DNA from: Haladaptatus halobius
Lineage (GTDB): Archaea; Halobacteriota; Halobacteria; Halobacteriales; Haladaptataceae
Length of the DNA: 64,000 bases
NCBI RefSeq assembly: GCF_020618475.1
Contig: NZ_CP085337.1
Coordinates: 744,001 to 808,000 of the forward strand
Reading direction: 5' to 3'
Position 1 is the stretch's first letter. Each line of letters starts with the position of its first letter. The notes below the pieces were generated by a model that worked only from the letters and a program-made list of their open reading frames with translations, was not told the origin of the DNA and did no database searches. Of this stretch, positions 25,155 through 34,104 are shown piece after piece. A program made the translations under genes and the position numbers.

Positions 25155-26522
25155 ATGGCAGAGACTAACACGTTAGCCGAGTTCGCAGCTACTACATCGT
25201 TCGACGATATCCCGACGGACGTAGTCGAGGAAGCCAAGCGGGCGATTCGAGACTACGTCGGGGTTGCGCTGTACGGTTCGCAGCACGACATCGGCGACCG
25301 CATCTCGTCGTACGTCGACGGATACCTTCCGGGGGACGACGCAGCCGTGCTCGGTCGCGGCACCGCAAGTCCCCCCGGCGCAGCGCTCTCAAACGGTACC
25401 TTCGGACACGCCATCGACTACGACGATACCTTCGAGTCGATAGTCATCCACCCGACGTCGCCGGTGTTTCCGGCCGCCCTCGCCGGCGTACAGGTGGCGG
25501 AGGGCTCCGGCCGCGACGCCCTGACGGCGTACATCGTCGGCGTCGAGGCCGCGTTTCGAACCGGCCACGCCACCTATCCGAGCCACTACGATAACGGCTG
25601 GCACAGCACCGGTACGGTCGGGACGTTCGGCGCGTCGGCGGCCGCGGCGTCGGCGCTCGGACTGACGCCCGAAGCGATCGAGCGCGCGTACGGAATCGCG
25701 GCGTCCTGCTCGTCGTCGCTGAAGAAGAACTTCGGGTCGATGACGAAACCGCTCCACGCCGGCCATGCCGCGCAGATGGGCGTGCGCGCCGCGATGCTCG
25801 CGGACGCGGGGTTCACGGCTGACGACGCGGTGTTCGAAGGGGACATCGGGTACGGACGCGTGATGACTCCCGGCGGCGAGTACGACCCGTCGGCCATAAC
25901 CGAGGGGCTCGGAGAGACCTGGGCGGTCGACGACATCGGTTTCAAACCGTACCCCTCGGGCGTGATAACGCACGCGGCGATGGACGCCGCGCGGGAGGTG
26001 GTCGAGCGCGAGGACATCGGGCCGGATGACGTCGAGTCGGTACGTGTCGCCCTCGACGATGCGGCCTCCGAGATGCTCATCCACGCCGACCCCGACGACG
26101 CGCTTCAGGCCAAATTCTCCATCGAGTTCTGTCTCGCTGCAATACTCCGCGAGCGGGACGCCGGCGTCCGGGAGTTCTCCGACGAGTACGTCGCCGACCC
26201 GCGAACTCAGGAGGTGGTTGCAAAGGTCGAGCGGGAGTTCGAATCGAACCTCTTCGGTGGCGAGTTCGCGGGGTACGGCGCTCGCGTGACCCTGACGACG
26301 ACCGACGGCGAGCAGTACGTCGCAGTCGAGAAGTACGCGCCAGGGAGCCCCAACAATCCCGTCTCCGACGACCGCCTGGACGCGAAGTTCTTCGAGTGCG
26401 CCGAACCCACCGTCGGCCCTGAACGGGCAGACGCCGTCGCGGCCGCCATCGCCGACCTCGATACCGACGGTGCCCTTGACCGACTGTTGGAGAGCGCGAC
26501 CGCCGGGAGCGATGACGCGTGA
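25155..26522 (+). CDS. MmgE/PrpD family protein
   Basis: 455 residues. It opens MAETNTLAEFAATTSFDDIP, then has the family motifs LSNGTFGHAIDYDDTFES, HNGW-like YDNGWHSTGTVGTFGASAAA, KPLHAGHAAQMGVRAAMLA and FKPYPSGVITHAAMDAA. The family includes 2-methylcitrate dehydratase and cis-aconitate decarboxylase. The gene overlaps the next (cupin) by 4 nt and precedes a tricarballylate-dehydrogenase-like flavoprotein, which makes a tricarboxylate substrate likely. A TATA-like GATTTTTACC at about 25123-25132 sits 27 nt before the start. A paralogue lies at 37551. Confidence 0.87.
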   Translation: MAETNTLAEFAATTSFDDIPTDVVEEAKRAIRDYVGVALYGSQHDIGDRISSYVDGYLPGDDAAVLGRGTASPPGAALSNGTFGHAIDYDDTFESIVIHPTSPVFPAALAGVQVAEGSGRDALTAYIVGVEAAFRTGHATYPSHYDNGWHSTGTVGTFGASAAAASALGLTPEAIERAYGIAASCSSSLKKNFGSMTKPLHAGHAAQMGVRAAMLADAGFTADDAVFEGDIGYGRVMTPGGEYDPSAITEGLGETWAVDDIGFKPYPSGVITHAAMDAAREVVEREDIGPDDVESVRVALDDAASEMLIHADPDDALQAKFSIEFCLAAILRERDAGVREFSDEYVADPRTQEVVAKVEREFESNLFGGEFAGYGARVTLTTTDGEQYVAVEKYAPGSPNNPVSDDRLDAKFFECAEPTVGPERADAVAAAIADLDTDGALDRLLESATAGSDDA

Positions 26523-26941
26523 GCGACGGCTACGAGCACCGGTCACTCCGCGAACTGGATGTGAATTCGGACAAGCCCGGCCGACGGTGGGAAGTGTCGC
26601 CGCAACTCGGCATCGGCGACTACAACTTCAACGTCGCCGTCCTCGAACCGGGCGAGCGGCTCTCGCAGAACGCGTACCACTACCACAACGAGCAGGAGGA
26701 GTTCTACTACATCGTTGACGGACGGTGTCGCGTCGAAGTCGAGGACGGCTCCTTCGACGCCGAGACGGACGACGTCATTCGCTTCGACGAGGCCGTCCCC
26801 CACATGCTGCACAATCCGTACGACGACTCGTGTAAAATCGTTGCTATCGGCAGTCCCCCGGAGGGCCGGCGTCCGGTGTATCAGGTGCAGAGCTACGGGG
26901 AACTGCTGGCCGACAGATACGGCGACGACCCCTCGTCGTAG
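26519..26941 (+). CDS. Cupin-domain protein
   Basis: 140 residues from a GTG that overlaps the PrpD stop (GTGA), so coupled translation is expected. A single cupin barrel with metal ligands in HYHNEQEEFYYIVDG and the second-motif His in VPHMLHNP. Such small cupins are isomerases, sugar-binding or sensory proteins; no catalytic class can be assigned. The position between an MmgE/PrpD protein and a TcuA-like flavoprotein argues for a role in the same pathway, perhaps handling the intermediate between them. Confidence 0.85.
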   Translation: MSDGYEHRSLRELDVNSDKPGRRWEVSPQLGIGDYNFNVAVLEPGERLSQNAYHYHNEQEEFYYIVDGRCRVEVEDGSFDAETDDVIRFDEAVPHMLHNPYDDSCKIVAIGSPPEGRRPVYQVQSYGELLADRYGDDPSS

Positions 26942-27012
26942 CCGACCCCGCGCTCCCGGTGGTGGGAGCGTCGGCGGTAGTTTGATTGTGATTGTCGCGC
27001 ATGTTACGGGCG

Positions 27013-28452
27013 ATGTCAGTGAAAGATGGCAGCGAGCGGAACGTCCCGGAGCGACGCGAGGAGTACGACGTGGTCGTGGTCGGATGCGGGATGGCCGGAT
27101 TGGCGGCCGGCATCCGGGCCTCGGAGGTCGGCCGAAGCGTCGCGCTGTTGGAAAAGTCACCTGCCGAGCGACGCGGTGGCCACACCCGCTTCACCGAGTC
27201 GTTCCGAGTTCCGTCGGCGGACGCCGACCTCTCGGAGTACGGCTACGAGTTCGATATCCCCGATTATACAGTGTCGGAGTTCTACGACGACATCATGGCT
27301 CAGACGAACGGTCGGGCCGACGAGGAACTCGCCGAGACGCTGGTCGAGAACGCGGGTGGGACGATAGAGTGGCTGACCGAACTCGGCGTCGATTGGGACA
27401 TGACCCCGCTCAACTCCGGTTACACCGTCGCCCGGACGTGGTTCGACGGGGAGGAGATGGTCGACACGCTGGTCGAGGCGGCGACCGATGCAGGCGCGGA
27501 CGTCTACTACGACGCGGAGGCCAGAGCGCTCCGACAGTCGGCCGACCGACGGGTAACGGCCGTCGACGCGGTTACCGACGAGGGATTCGTCCGACTCGAC
27601 TGCGAGGCGGCGATAATCGCCGCCGGCGGTTACGAATCGAACCCGGAGAAACGCACGCGCTACTACGGACCGGACTACGACGCGATGACCGTCCGCGGAA
27701 GCCGGTACAACACCGGAGAAGCTATCGACATGGCGCTGGACGCAGGAGCCAAGGCGGTGGGACAGTGGGGCGGGGCCCACATGGCGCTCATCGACGCGGC
27801 CGCTCCGGACGTGGAGGGCGGAACCAACCGAATCGACGGCTACCAGTACGGTTTGCTGGTGAACCACGAGGGCGAACGGTTCGTCGACGAGGGCGAGGAC
27901 GCGCGCGCACACACCTACGCGAAGTTCGGACAGAAGATATTCGAGCAGCCGAATCACGAGGCCTTCATCCTGGTCGATTCGAAGACCATCGACGAGGTCG
28001 ACGCGACCGGCCCGTCCGACCCCGTGGTCGGCGACGACCTCCGCGACGTCCTCGAACGGTCGGGCTGTGAGCGCCCCAACGCCGCCGCGGCCACCATCGA
28101 GGAGTACAACGCCGTCTGCGACCCCGGCGCGTTCGACCCCCAAGTGCTCGACGGCAACGCGGCCACCGACGTGACGCCGCCGAAGTCGAACTGGGCGCTT
28201 CCGATCGACGACCCGCCGTTCTACGCCTTCGCGGTCACCGGTGGTATCACGTTCGCCTTCGGCGGGGTAGCGACCAACGCGGACGCGGAGGTGTTCGACA
28301 CCCGAGACCGAGTGATTCCGGGACTGTACGCCGCCGGCAACAGCGTCGGCGGGCTGTTCTACGATAACTATCCGGGCGGGACGGGGCTGACGAACGCGGC
28401 TGTGTTCGGTCGAATTGCTGGAGAAAAAGCCGCGAAGTACGTCGTCGACTGA
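27013..28452 (+). CDS. FAD-dependent tricarballylate dehydrogenase-like flavoprotein (TcuA family)
   Basis: 479 residues from the ATG at 27013; TTG 26992 and ATG 27001 are in frame but the promoter spacing favours 27013. FAD-binding motif DVVVVGCGMAGLAAGIRASE at the N-terminus, then GGHTRFTESFRVP, DANAA-like flavoprotein segment IIAAGGYESNPEKR, and the C-terminal TGGITFAFGGVATNADAEVF, GLYAAGNSVGGLFYDNYPGG and GTGLTNAAVFGRIAGE. This is the fumarate-reductase/TcuA type that forms a C=C bond, for example tricarballylate to cis-aconitate. No TcuB partner is in view, so the electron acceptor is open. Confidence 0.85.
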   Translation: MSVKDGSERNVPERREEYDVVVVGCGMAGLAAGIRASEVGRSVALLEKSPAERRGGHTRFTESFRVPSADADLSEYGYEFDIPDYTVSEFYDDIMAQTNGRADEELAETLVENAGGTIEWLTELGVDWDMTPLNSGYTVARTWFDGEEMVDTLVEAATDAGADVYYDAEARALRQSADRRVTAVDAVTDEGFVRLDCEAAIIAAGGYESNPEKRTRYYGPDYDAMTVRGSRYNTGEAIDMALDAGAKAVGQWGGAHMALIDAAAPDVEGGTNRIDGYQYGLLVNHEGERFVDEGEDARAHTYAKFGQKIFEQPNHEAFILVDSKTIDEVDATGPSDPVVGDDLRDVLERSGCERPNAAAATIEEYNAVCDPGAFDPQVLDGNAATDVTPPKSNWALPIDDPPFYAFAVTGGITFAFGGVATNADAEVFDTRDRVIPGLYAAGNSVGGLFYDNYPGGTGLTNAAVFGRIAGEKAAKYVVD

Positions 28453-28496
28453 GTCGTTTCGCGTTCGCACTCGATTCAGTGAATTCCTTCCTACCC

Positions 28497-29945
28497 TTAC
28501 TGGTTCTTCTGGAGCAGTCGATTGATCTCCTTGGCGGCCATTGAAGTCGCCTTTTCCACGCTCATACCCTGCTGTAGGATGCTCTGATGCATCTTCCGAG
28601 GAATCTCGTAGGTTATGGCGTCGGCACCGGGTACTGCCGGAATCACCGCTGGTTCGAAATCCTTGAGCGTCTTGAGACACGCGCCGCGCCAGAACTCCGT
28701 GTGCATCTCCGACTGCCCGAAGAAGTCCTCTTTCTGGATTTGATCCGGTGACACCGGTACGAACCCAAGGTTCTTCGCGTTTTGCACCGCCCGGTTGCTA
28801 TCGCCGATCCACCACTCGATGAACTTCACCGCAGCGTCCTTTTCCTTCTGGTTAGAGAACGCATCGCCGATGAAGCCCAGCGACGGGAGCCACGCGAGCG
28901 CGGCCTTCGTGCCAGCATTCATCGGTAGGCCCCATGTATAGTCGCCGTTCTTCATGGGCTTTTTCTGTTCTTCGAGGTAGTCACCCCACAAGTCGGTCGA
29001 GTCCTGAAGATGGTTGACCGCGGTTTGTCCCGACCAGTGCAGGGTCGTCGACTCCTCGTCGCCGTGATTGATCGAGTTCTGGTGGAAGTAGCCCTTGTCG
29101 ATGTAGTCCTTCTGCATCTTGATGGCCTTGCGAGCCTCCTTGCTATCGATCGTGGCTTTTTTACCTTTGAGGTCAACCACTCCAGACAACGATCCGCCGT
29201 GTTGGGGAATGTACAGCGACATGTACTCCTCGTCGCTCTGTTTCATCCCCGTCGTGTCCGGGAACGCTTCCTTCTTTTTGCCCATCTTCGTCTGCTTGAG
29301 CTTATCGTAGATCCCCGGTATATCGTCGTACCAGTGGAGACTTCCTGCCTTGTGGTTGACTTTGCTCGGATCGATACCGGCTTGTTCGAGCCAGTCAGTT
29401 CGCCACGCGGTGAAGTACGGACGGAAGCCGAGCGGGAACGTCACGAGGTTGCCCTTCTTTCCTGTCGATTGGGCACCCCAGACTTTGTGGCCGCTCATTA
29501 TATTGTCAGCCGTTTTGTCGGCCAGTGATGAACTCTTCCAGAGGTCGTTGACGACCATCCCAGCACCGCCAGCCAGGATACCGGGCCTCGTCATCACTTC
29601 TACTAAGTGCGGAACATCCCCGCTCGCACGAGCCGCCTGGAACTTCGTAGTGACGTCCGTGTATGGGACACCTGTGATGTTGATTGTTATGCCGCTCTTC
29701 TTCTCGTACTGCTTGACGATCTTGTCGGTGTACTGCTTTTTCGTTTTACCCTCGGTGTAGTAGGACAACCAGACGTCGAGCGTTGTTTTGCCCGTATCGC
29801 CAGCAGTTCCTCCTTGATTATTTCCGCCGCCGGAACAGCCGGCGAGTCCGGTCGCCGTCGCTGTTGCACCCGCCATTTTTAAAAATCGGCGGCGATCGAC
29901 GGAGCGGTGCCCCGAATCGAAGTTGGTATAACTCCTTCTTGCCAC
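28497..29945 (-). CDS. ABC transporter extracellular solute-binding lipoprotein (copy 1)
   Basis: 482 residues from a GTG at 29945. A TATA-like CGATTAAATG at about 29966-29975 lies 26 nt upstream, so the mRNA is probably leaderless. Tat leader DRRRFLKMAG and lipobox LAGC (Cys37) give a membrane-anchored exported protein. The mature chain (TLDVWLSYYTEGKTKKQYTD, VEVMTRPGILAGGAGMVV, TFPLGFRPYFTAWRTDWL) is nearly collinear with the protein at 30150. It probably serves the CUT1 permeases at 32249-34101. Family 1 binding proteins bind sugars or glycerol derivatives; the substrate here is unknown. Confidence 0.88.
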   Translation of the reverse strand: MARRSYTNFDSGHRSVDRRRFLKMAGATATATGLAGCSGGGNNQGGTAGDTGKTTLDVWLSYYTEGKTKKQYTDKIVKQYEKKSGITINITGVPYTDVTTKFQAARASGDVPHLVEVMTRPGILAGGAGMVVNDLWKSSSLADKTADNIMSGHKVWGAQSTGKKGNLVTFPLGFRPYFTAWRTDWLEQAGIDPSKVNHKAGSLHWYDDIPGIYDKLKQTKMGKKKEAFPDTTGMKQSDEEYMSLYIPQHGGSLSGVVDLKGKKATIDSKEARKAIKMQKDYIDKGYFHQNSINHGDEESTTLHWSGQTAVNHLQDSTDLWGDYLEEQKKPMKNGDYTWGLPMNAGTKAALAWLPSLGFIGDAFSNQKEKDAAVKFIEWWIGDSNRAVQNAKNLGFVPVSPDQIQKEDFFGQSEMHTEFWRGACLKTLKDFEPAVIPAVPGADAITYEIPRKMHQSILQQGMSVEKATSMAAKEINRLLQKNQ

Positions 29946-30149
29946 GAGTTAACAACCCACTCTCTCATTTAATCGTGCAAATCTTAAATCTTCCCCACAG
30001 ATATCTAATTAGTCTCCGTAGTAATTAACAACCAGTGAACGTTTTCGAATGATACCACCTGCGTTCGAATCGAAAACGGGAAAGCGGTGACTGCGGTCAA
30101 TAATGCAGCGGCTATCGACCGACACGCGATAAAATGAAGACGGAACGTT

Positions 30150-31592
30150 CTACTGGTTCCGCTGTAGGAGCCGGTTGATCTCGGTCGCCGCCTGCGACGT
30201 CGCCTGATTGACGGCCTGATCCATCCCCGTCCCCTGCTGGAGCTGTTGAGCGATGCTCTGGTGCATTCCGCGCGGAATATCGTAGGTGATAGCGTCCGCC
30301 CCCGGCACCGCTGGAATGACTGCAGGTTTGAACTGCTGGAGCGTCTTAAGGCAGGCACCTCGCCAGAACTGCTCATGCATATTGGTCTGGGCGAAGAAAT
30401 CCGCGTTTTGAATCTGGTTCGGCGATACTGGCACGAATCCAAGGTTCTTCGCGTTCTGAACCGCACGCGTCGTATCGCCGACCCACCATTCGATGAAGTC
30501 GACCGCCGCATCCTGCTGCTGCTGGTTGGTGAATGCATCTCCGATGAAACCTAGCGCGGGCAGCCAAGCGAGCGCGGCCTTCGTCCCGGCGTTCATCGGC
30601 AGCCCCCACGTGTACTGGCCGTTTCGCATCGCTTGACCTTGTTCTTCGAGATAGTCGCCCCAGAGGTCGGTCGAATCCTGGATGTGGTTGCAAGCGGTCT
30701 GCCCCGACCAGTGTAGGGTCGTCGACTCCTCGTCGCCGTGATTGATCGAGTTCTGATGGAAGTAGCCCCTGTTGATGTACTCGAACTGCATCTTAATGGC
30801 GTCGCGGGCCGGCTGTGAGTCGATAGTAGCCTCCGTGGCAGCGACGTTGACGACGCCGGACAGCGACCCGCCGTGTTGGGGGATGTACAGCGACAGGTAC
30901 TCCTCGTCACTCTGTTTCATCCCGGTCGTGTCCGGGAAGGAGCCTTGCCGCTGACCCATCTGGGTCTGCTTGAGTCTATCGTATATCCCCGGCATGTCGT
31001 TGCGCCAGTGAAGGCTACCGGCCTCGTGGTTGACCTCGCTCGGGTCGATGTTGGCTTGGTTGAGCCAGTCGGTTCGCCACGCAGTGAAGTACGGCCGGAA
31101 GCCGAGCGGGAACGTCACAAGATTACCCTTCTTCCCGGTCGATTGGGCACCCCAGACACGATGGCCCTGCATGACCTTGTCAGAAGCTTTGTCGGCCAGC
31201 GTGGAACTCTGCCAGAGGTCGTTGACAACCATCCCTGCGCCACCCGCGAGGATGCCGGGTCGCGTCATCACCTCGACGAGGTGGGGGACGTTTCCGGCGG
31301 CGCGCGCCGATTGGAATTCTGTCACCACGCTAGTATATGGGACCCCAGTGACGTTGATCTGCGTGCCGGTTTGGTTCTGGTACTGCCTGATCAAATTATC
31401 CGTGTACTGTCTTTTCGTCTTCCCCTCGGTGTAGTAGGACAACCAGACGTCGAGCGTCGGGTTACCCTGGAATCCCACGTAACCGGTGAGTCCGGTCGCC
31501 GTTACGCCGGCTCCGGCGGCTTTCAGGAAGTTTCGTCTATCGATTGTACTACTGTTCGCTGCCGTATCGGCAGCGTCTTGCTTCTGTGTCAT
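30150..31592 (-). CDS. ABC transporter solute-binding protein (copy 2, lipobox Cys absent)
   Basis: 480 residues from the ATG at 31592, preceded by the purine-rich Shine-Dalgarno-like GGTGGGGAG; TATA-like AGTTTATGATAG is about 41 nt upstream. The Tat leader IDRRNFLKAAG is intact, but where copy 1 has LAGC this protein reads LTGY (Tyr38), so it cannot be lipidated there. The mature parts of the two proteins align almost without gaps. Most differences are Lys to Gln, Asn or Arg changes (for example QQQQDAAVDFIEWWVGD against QKEKDAAVKFIEWWIGD). It may be released or held by other means. Confidence 0.88.
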   Translation of the reverse strand: MTQKQDAADTAANSSTIDRRNFLKAAGAGVTATGLTGYVGFQGNPTLDVWLSYYTEGKTKRQYTDNLIRQYQNQTGTQINVTGVPYTSVVTEFQSARAAGNVPHLVEVMTRPGILAGGAGMVVNDLWQSSTLADKASDKVMQGHRVWGAQSTGKKGNLVTFPLGFRPYFTAWRTDWLNQANIDPSEVNHEAGSLHWRNDMPGIYDRLKQTQMGQRQGSFPDTTGMKQSDEEYLSLYIPQHGGSLSGVVNVAATEATIDSQPARDAIKMQFEYINRGYFHQNSINHGDEESTTLHWSGQTACNHIQDSTDLWGDYLEEQGQAMRNGQYTWGLPMNAGTKAALAWLPALGFIGDAFTNQQQQDAAVDFIEWWVGDTTRAVQNAKNLGFVPVSPNQIQNADFFAQTNMHEQFWRGACLKTLQQFKPAVIPAVPGADAITYDIPRGMHQSIAQQLQQGTGMDQAVNQATSQAATEINRLLQRNQ

Positions 31593-31743
31593 TTGGTAAC
31601 TCCCCACCAACATCATCGTCGGGAGCATCTATCATAAACTTTTGCAATATTTTCCGGTTATCGCTCCATCTCGATAGGACGACGACCACCACTCGGAGTG
31701 CGACGACGCAACGTTTATAGGGGATTTACCTGTATGTCATGGT

Positions 31744-32076
31744 ATGTCAGGGCAGACCGTACGGTCAGATGTCGGCAGAAAAGGCGTTTCTGATTACCTC
31801 GGTTTAGCGGCCAACATTCTGTACGGAGTCGCCGGGATTCTGTTTCTGGTCGGGTTATATTTCGATTGGCAACACACCGGTCAGATCATCATTCCCCAGT
31901 TCGCGCTCGCCAACGAACCGAACGCGAACAGCGGGCTGTTCATTCTATCGATCATCATACTCGGACTGGGGTACGTGGTCTCCGTCCTAGGCAGTAAAGT
32001 CGAGGAGTGGCAGACCGAAAAAGTCGACCAAACACAGGAGTGGACGGTCGATGTAGGCGATTCCTCCAAGAAGTAG
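31744..32076 (+). CDS. Small two-helix membrane protein
   Basis: 110 residues with two hydrophobic helices (AANILYGVAGILFLVGLYF and SGLFILSIIILGLGYVVSVL) joined by a short outer loop, and an acidic, Gln-rich cytoplasmic tail. The family is not recognised. TATA-like CGTTTATAGG at about 31711-31720 is 28 nt before the ATG, so the transcript is leaderless. It lies divergently between the second binding-protein gene and the ABC permeases. A similar small two-helix protein (35357) heads the ABC operon, so both may be accessory to the importer. Confidence 0.65.
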   Translation: MSGQTVRSDVGRKGVSDYLGLAANILYGVAGILFLVGLYFDWQHTGQIIIPQFALANEPNANSGLFILSIIILGLGYVVSVLGSKVEEWQTEKVDQTQEWTVDVGDSSKK

Positions 32077-32248
32077 CGTCTCGCGGGCAGCCCAACGATC
32101 CGTTTTTCGGGGGTGCTCCGTCGCTCCACTAATTGTGACTACGTGAACAATCACCGACGTACCCGTGCACTACGGCCCGTCGTCGGCCGCGAGTTGAACT
32201 CGACAACTATGGACGGATCAGAAAAAAGCGCAGGTCGGCGAATCGAGT

Positions 32249-33157
32249 CTACCCCTTGACGCCGCCACCTGACGAGAGCCCTTCGACTAGGTACTTCTGC
32301 AGGTACATGTACATGGTGATGGGAACAATCATTGAGAGGAACGTCCCGGCCATGATGAAGTGGAAGTTGCGGACGAAGAACGTCCCCTTCAGTTCGAGAA
32401 GCGCCGGTGCGAGCGTAGTGTGCAGTGGATCCTGACCGATGATGAACGCCATCAAGTAGTTGTGCCACGCCAGCAGGAACGCCAGCAGGAACACCGACGC
32501 GAGCGCTGGCCGCGACAGCGGTAAGATGACCCTGAAGAACGCGCCGATCTGCGTGCAACCGTCTACCCGGGCAGACTCCTCCAAGTTGTCCGGAAGTTCC
32601 TCAAAGAACCCTCTGAGGAGCCAGATGTTGTACGGCAGCGTGAACGCCGTGAACGCCAGTATCATCCCAATGTAGGTGTTCAACAGACCCATTTGCTGCA
32701 TCAGGACGAAGATGGGAATCGCCAGCAGGACGATCGGGAACATGAACCCGGCAACGCTCAACACGAACAGGGAGTTCTTGAACGGGTAATCGAGCCGCGC
32801 GAACGAGTACGCGGCGAACACCGCGGCGACCGTCGCCAGTCCGGCGGTTCCGACGCTGACGATGAACGTCGCTAGCGTGTACTCCACGAACGGGAACGCA
32901 CTCCACATCGTCCGCCACGCGTTTCGACCGCTCCAGGAAACCGGGTCGAATGTGACGAACGGAATACCCAATGGGGTCGTGAAGATCATCTCGGGCGTTT
33001 TCAGTGAGTTCGCGAAGGTGTAGTACACCGGCAATAGCATCCACACCATCAGCACCGCCAGCGAGAGGTACTTCAGTACTGGCTTGTAGTGTGTCTCCCA
33101 CGATAGTCTCGACCGCTCCGTTTCGAATTCGAATCGTTTGTCGGTATCAGTGCTCAT
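32249..33157 (-). CDS. ABC sugar-type permease (MalG-like, CUT1)
   Basis: 302 residues, six predicted helices, with the cytoplasmic EAA loop visible as EESARVDGCTQIGAFFRVILPLS. The start overlaps the stop of the preceding permease by 1 nt (TAATG). Together with the MalF-like permease and the ATPase it makes the inner-membrane part of an importer. The long N-terminal charged stretch (ETERSRLSWETHYKP) is cytoplasmic. CUT1 systems import oligosaccharides, glycerol-3-phosphate and similar solutes. Confidence 0.9.
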   Translation of the reverse strand: MSTDTDKRFEFETERSRLSWETHYKPVLKYLSLAVLMVWMLLPVYYTFANSLKTPEMIFTTPLGIPFVTFDPVSWSGRNAWRTMWSAFPFVEYTLATFIVSVGTAGLATVAAVFAAYSFARLDYPFKNSLFVLSVAGFMFPIVLLAIPIFVLMQQMGLLNTYIGMILAFTAFTLPYNIWLLRGFFEELPDNLEESARVDGCTQIGAFFRVILPLSRPALASVFLLAFLLAWHNYLMAFIIGQDPLHTTLAPALLELKGTFFVRNFHFIMAGTFLSMIVPITMYMYLQKYLVEGLSSGGGVKG

Positions 33158-34101
33158 TAGTAGTCCCCCGTTTCAGTGCGCACCCAGATGAGGATGAGTG
33201 GGATGATGCCGACCGCGAATAGCATCCCCAGCGCCGCGGCCTCGCCCATGCTCCAGTCGACGAACGCCGATTTGAAGATGGCGACACCCAGGAACGTCGT
33301 GTAGTTGACCGGACCGCCCTGCGTGACGGCCCACGGTATCGCCACCTTCCCGATGGTGAACACCGTCCGAATCATCACGACCGTGACGATGATGGTGCGG
33401 AGGTGGGGGAGTGTGATGAAACGGAACCGCTGCATTGGGCCCGCCCCGTCGACTTTCGCGATTTCGTACAACTCCTTTGGTATCGATTGGACGCCCGCAA
33501 GAAACACGACGTACATGAACCCGAAGTCGCGCCACACCTTCGCGAGAACGACGCCCCAGAACGCCCACGGTGTGTTCGAGGTGATCCCGCCGGACGCGGG
33601 GACGTCGAAGAATATGTTGAGCGCGTTGTAAACTAGCCCGTAAGTGGCAGCCTGCTCCATGATAGCGAACGTCAGGCCGGCAGCGATCGCCGGACTGGCG
33701 TACCCCGCGAGCATCAGTCCCCGCCAGAACGGGCGGGCGGGGAGGCTCTCGTTCATCACGAGCGCGGCCGCGAGCGCGACCACGAGGTCAAACGGAACCA
33801 CGACGAGTTCGTAGAGTAGCGTCATCTTGATGCTAAACAGGAACAGACTCTGTCCCGCACCGAACAGCCAGTACTCGTAGTTCTCCAGACCAACCCACGG
33901 ATCGGCGGTGTTCGGGTCGAGCGTGAACTGTTTAAAGCTCAACAGGAGTCCGTTGACCACCATCGGATAAAAGACGATGACGGTCAACAGCACGAGCGTC
34001 GGCAACAGGAATAGAATGCCCTGCAGTCCGCCGTACTCCTCGAGCAGTCGGTCGGTAAAGGATCGATCACGCTGGGCGATTTCGTCCGAAACCGTCGACA
34101 T
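33157..34101 (-). CDS. ABC sugar-type permease (MalF-like, CUT1)
   Basis: 314 residues with six or seven helices and the EAA loop YEIAKVDGAGPMQRFRFITLPHL. It follows the ATPase gene by 3 nt and overlaps the MalG-like gene by 1 nt. It pairs with the MalG-like subunit to form the channel. The binding-protein genes lie downstream on the same strand after the divergent small gene at 31744. Confidence 0.9.
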   Translation of the reverse strand: MSTVSDEIAQRDRSFTDRLLEEYGGLQGILFLLPTLVLLTVIVFYPMVVNGLLLSFKQFTLDPNTADPWVGLENYEYWLFGAGQSLFLFSIKMTLLYELVVVPFDLVVALAAALVMNESLPARPFWRGLMLAGYASPAIAAGLTFAIMEQAATYGLVYNALNIFFDVPASGGITSNTPWAFWGVVLAKVWRDFGFMYVVFLAGVQSIPKELYEIAKVDGAGPMQRFRFITLPHLRTIIVTVVMIRTVFTIGKVAIPWAVTQGGPVNYTTFLGVAIFKSAFVDWSMGEAAALGMLFAVGIIPLILIWVRTETGDY

Positions 34102-34104
34102 GGA

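Noticed and set aside
27157..28680. 507-codon open frame on the minus strand
   Set aside because: Antisense to the TcuA-like flavoprotein gene and without protein family features.
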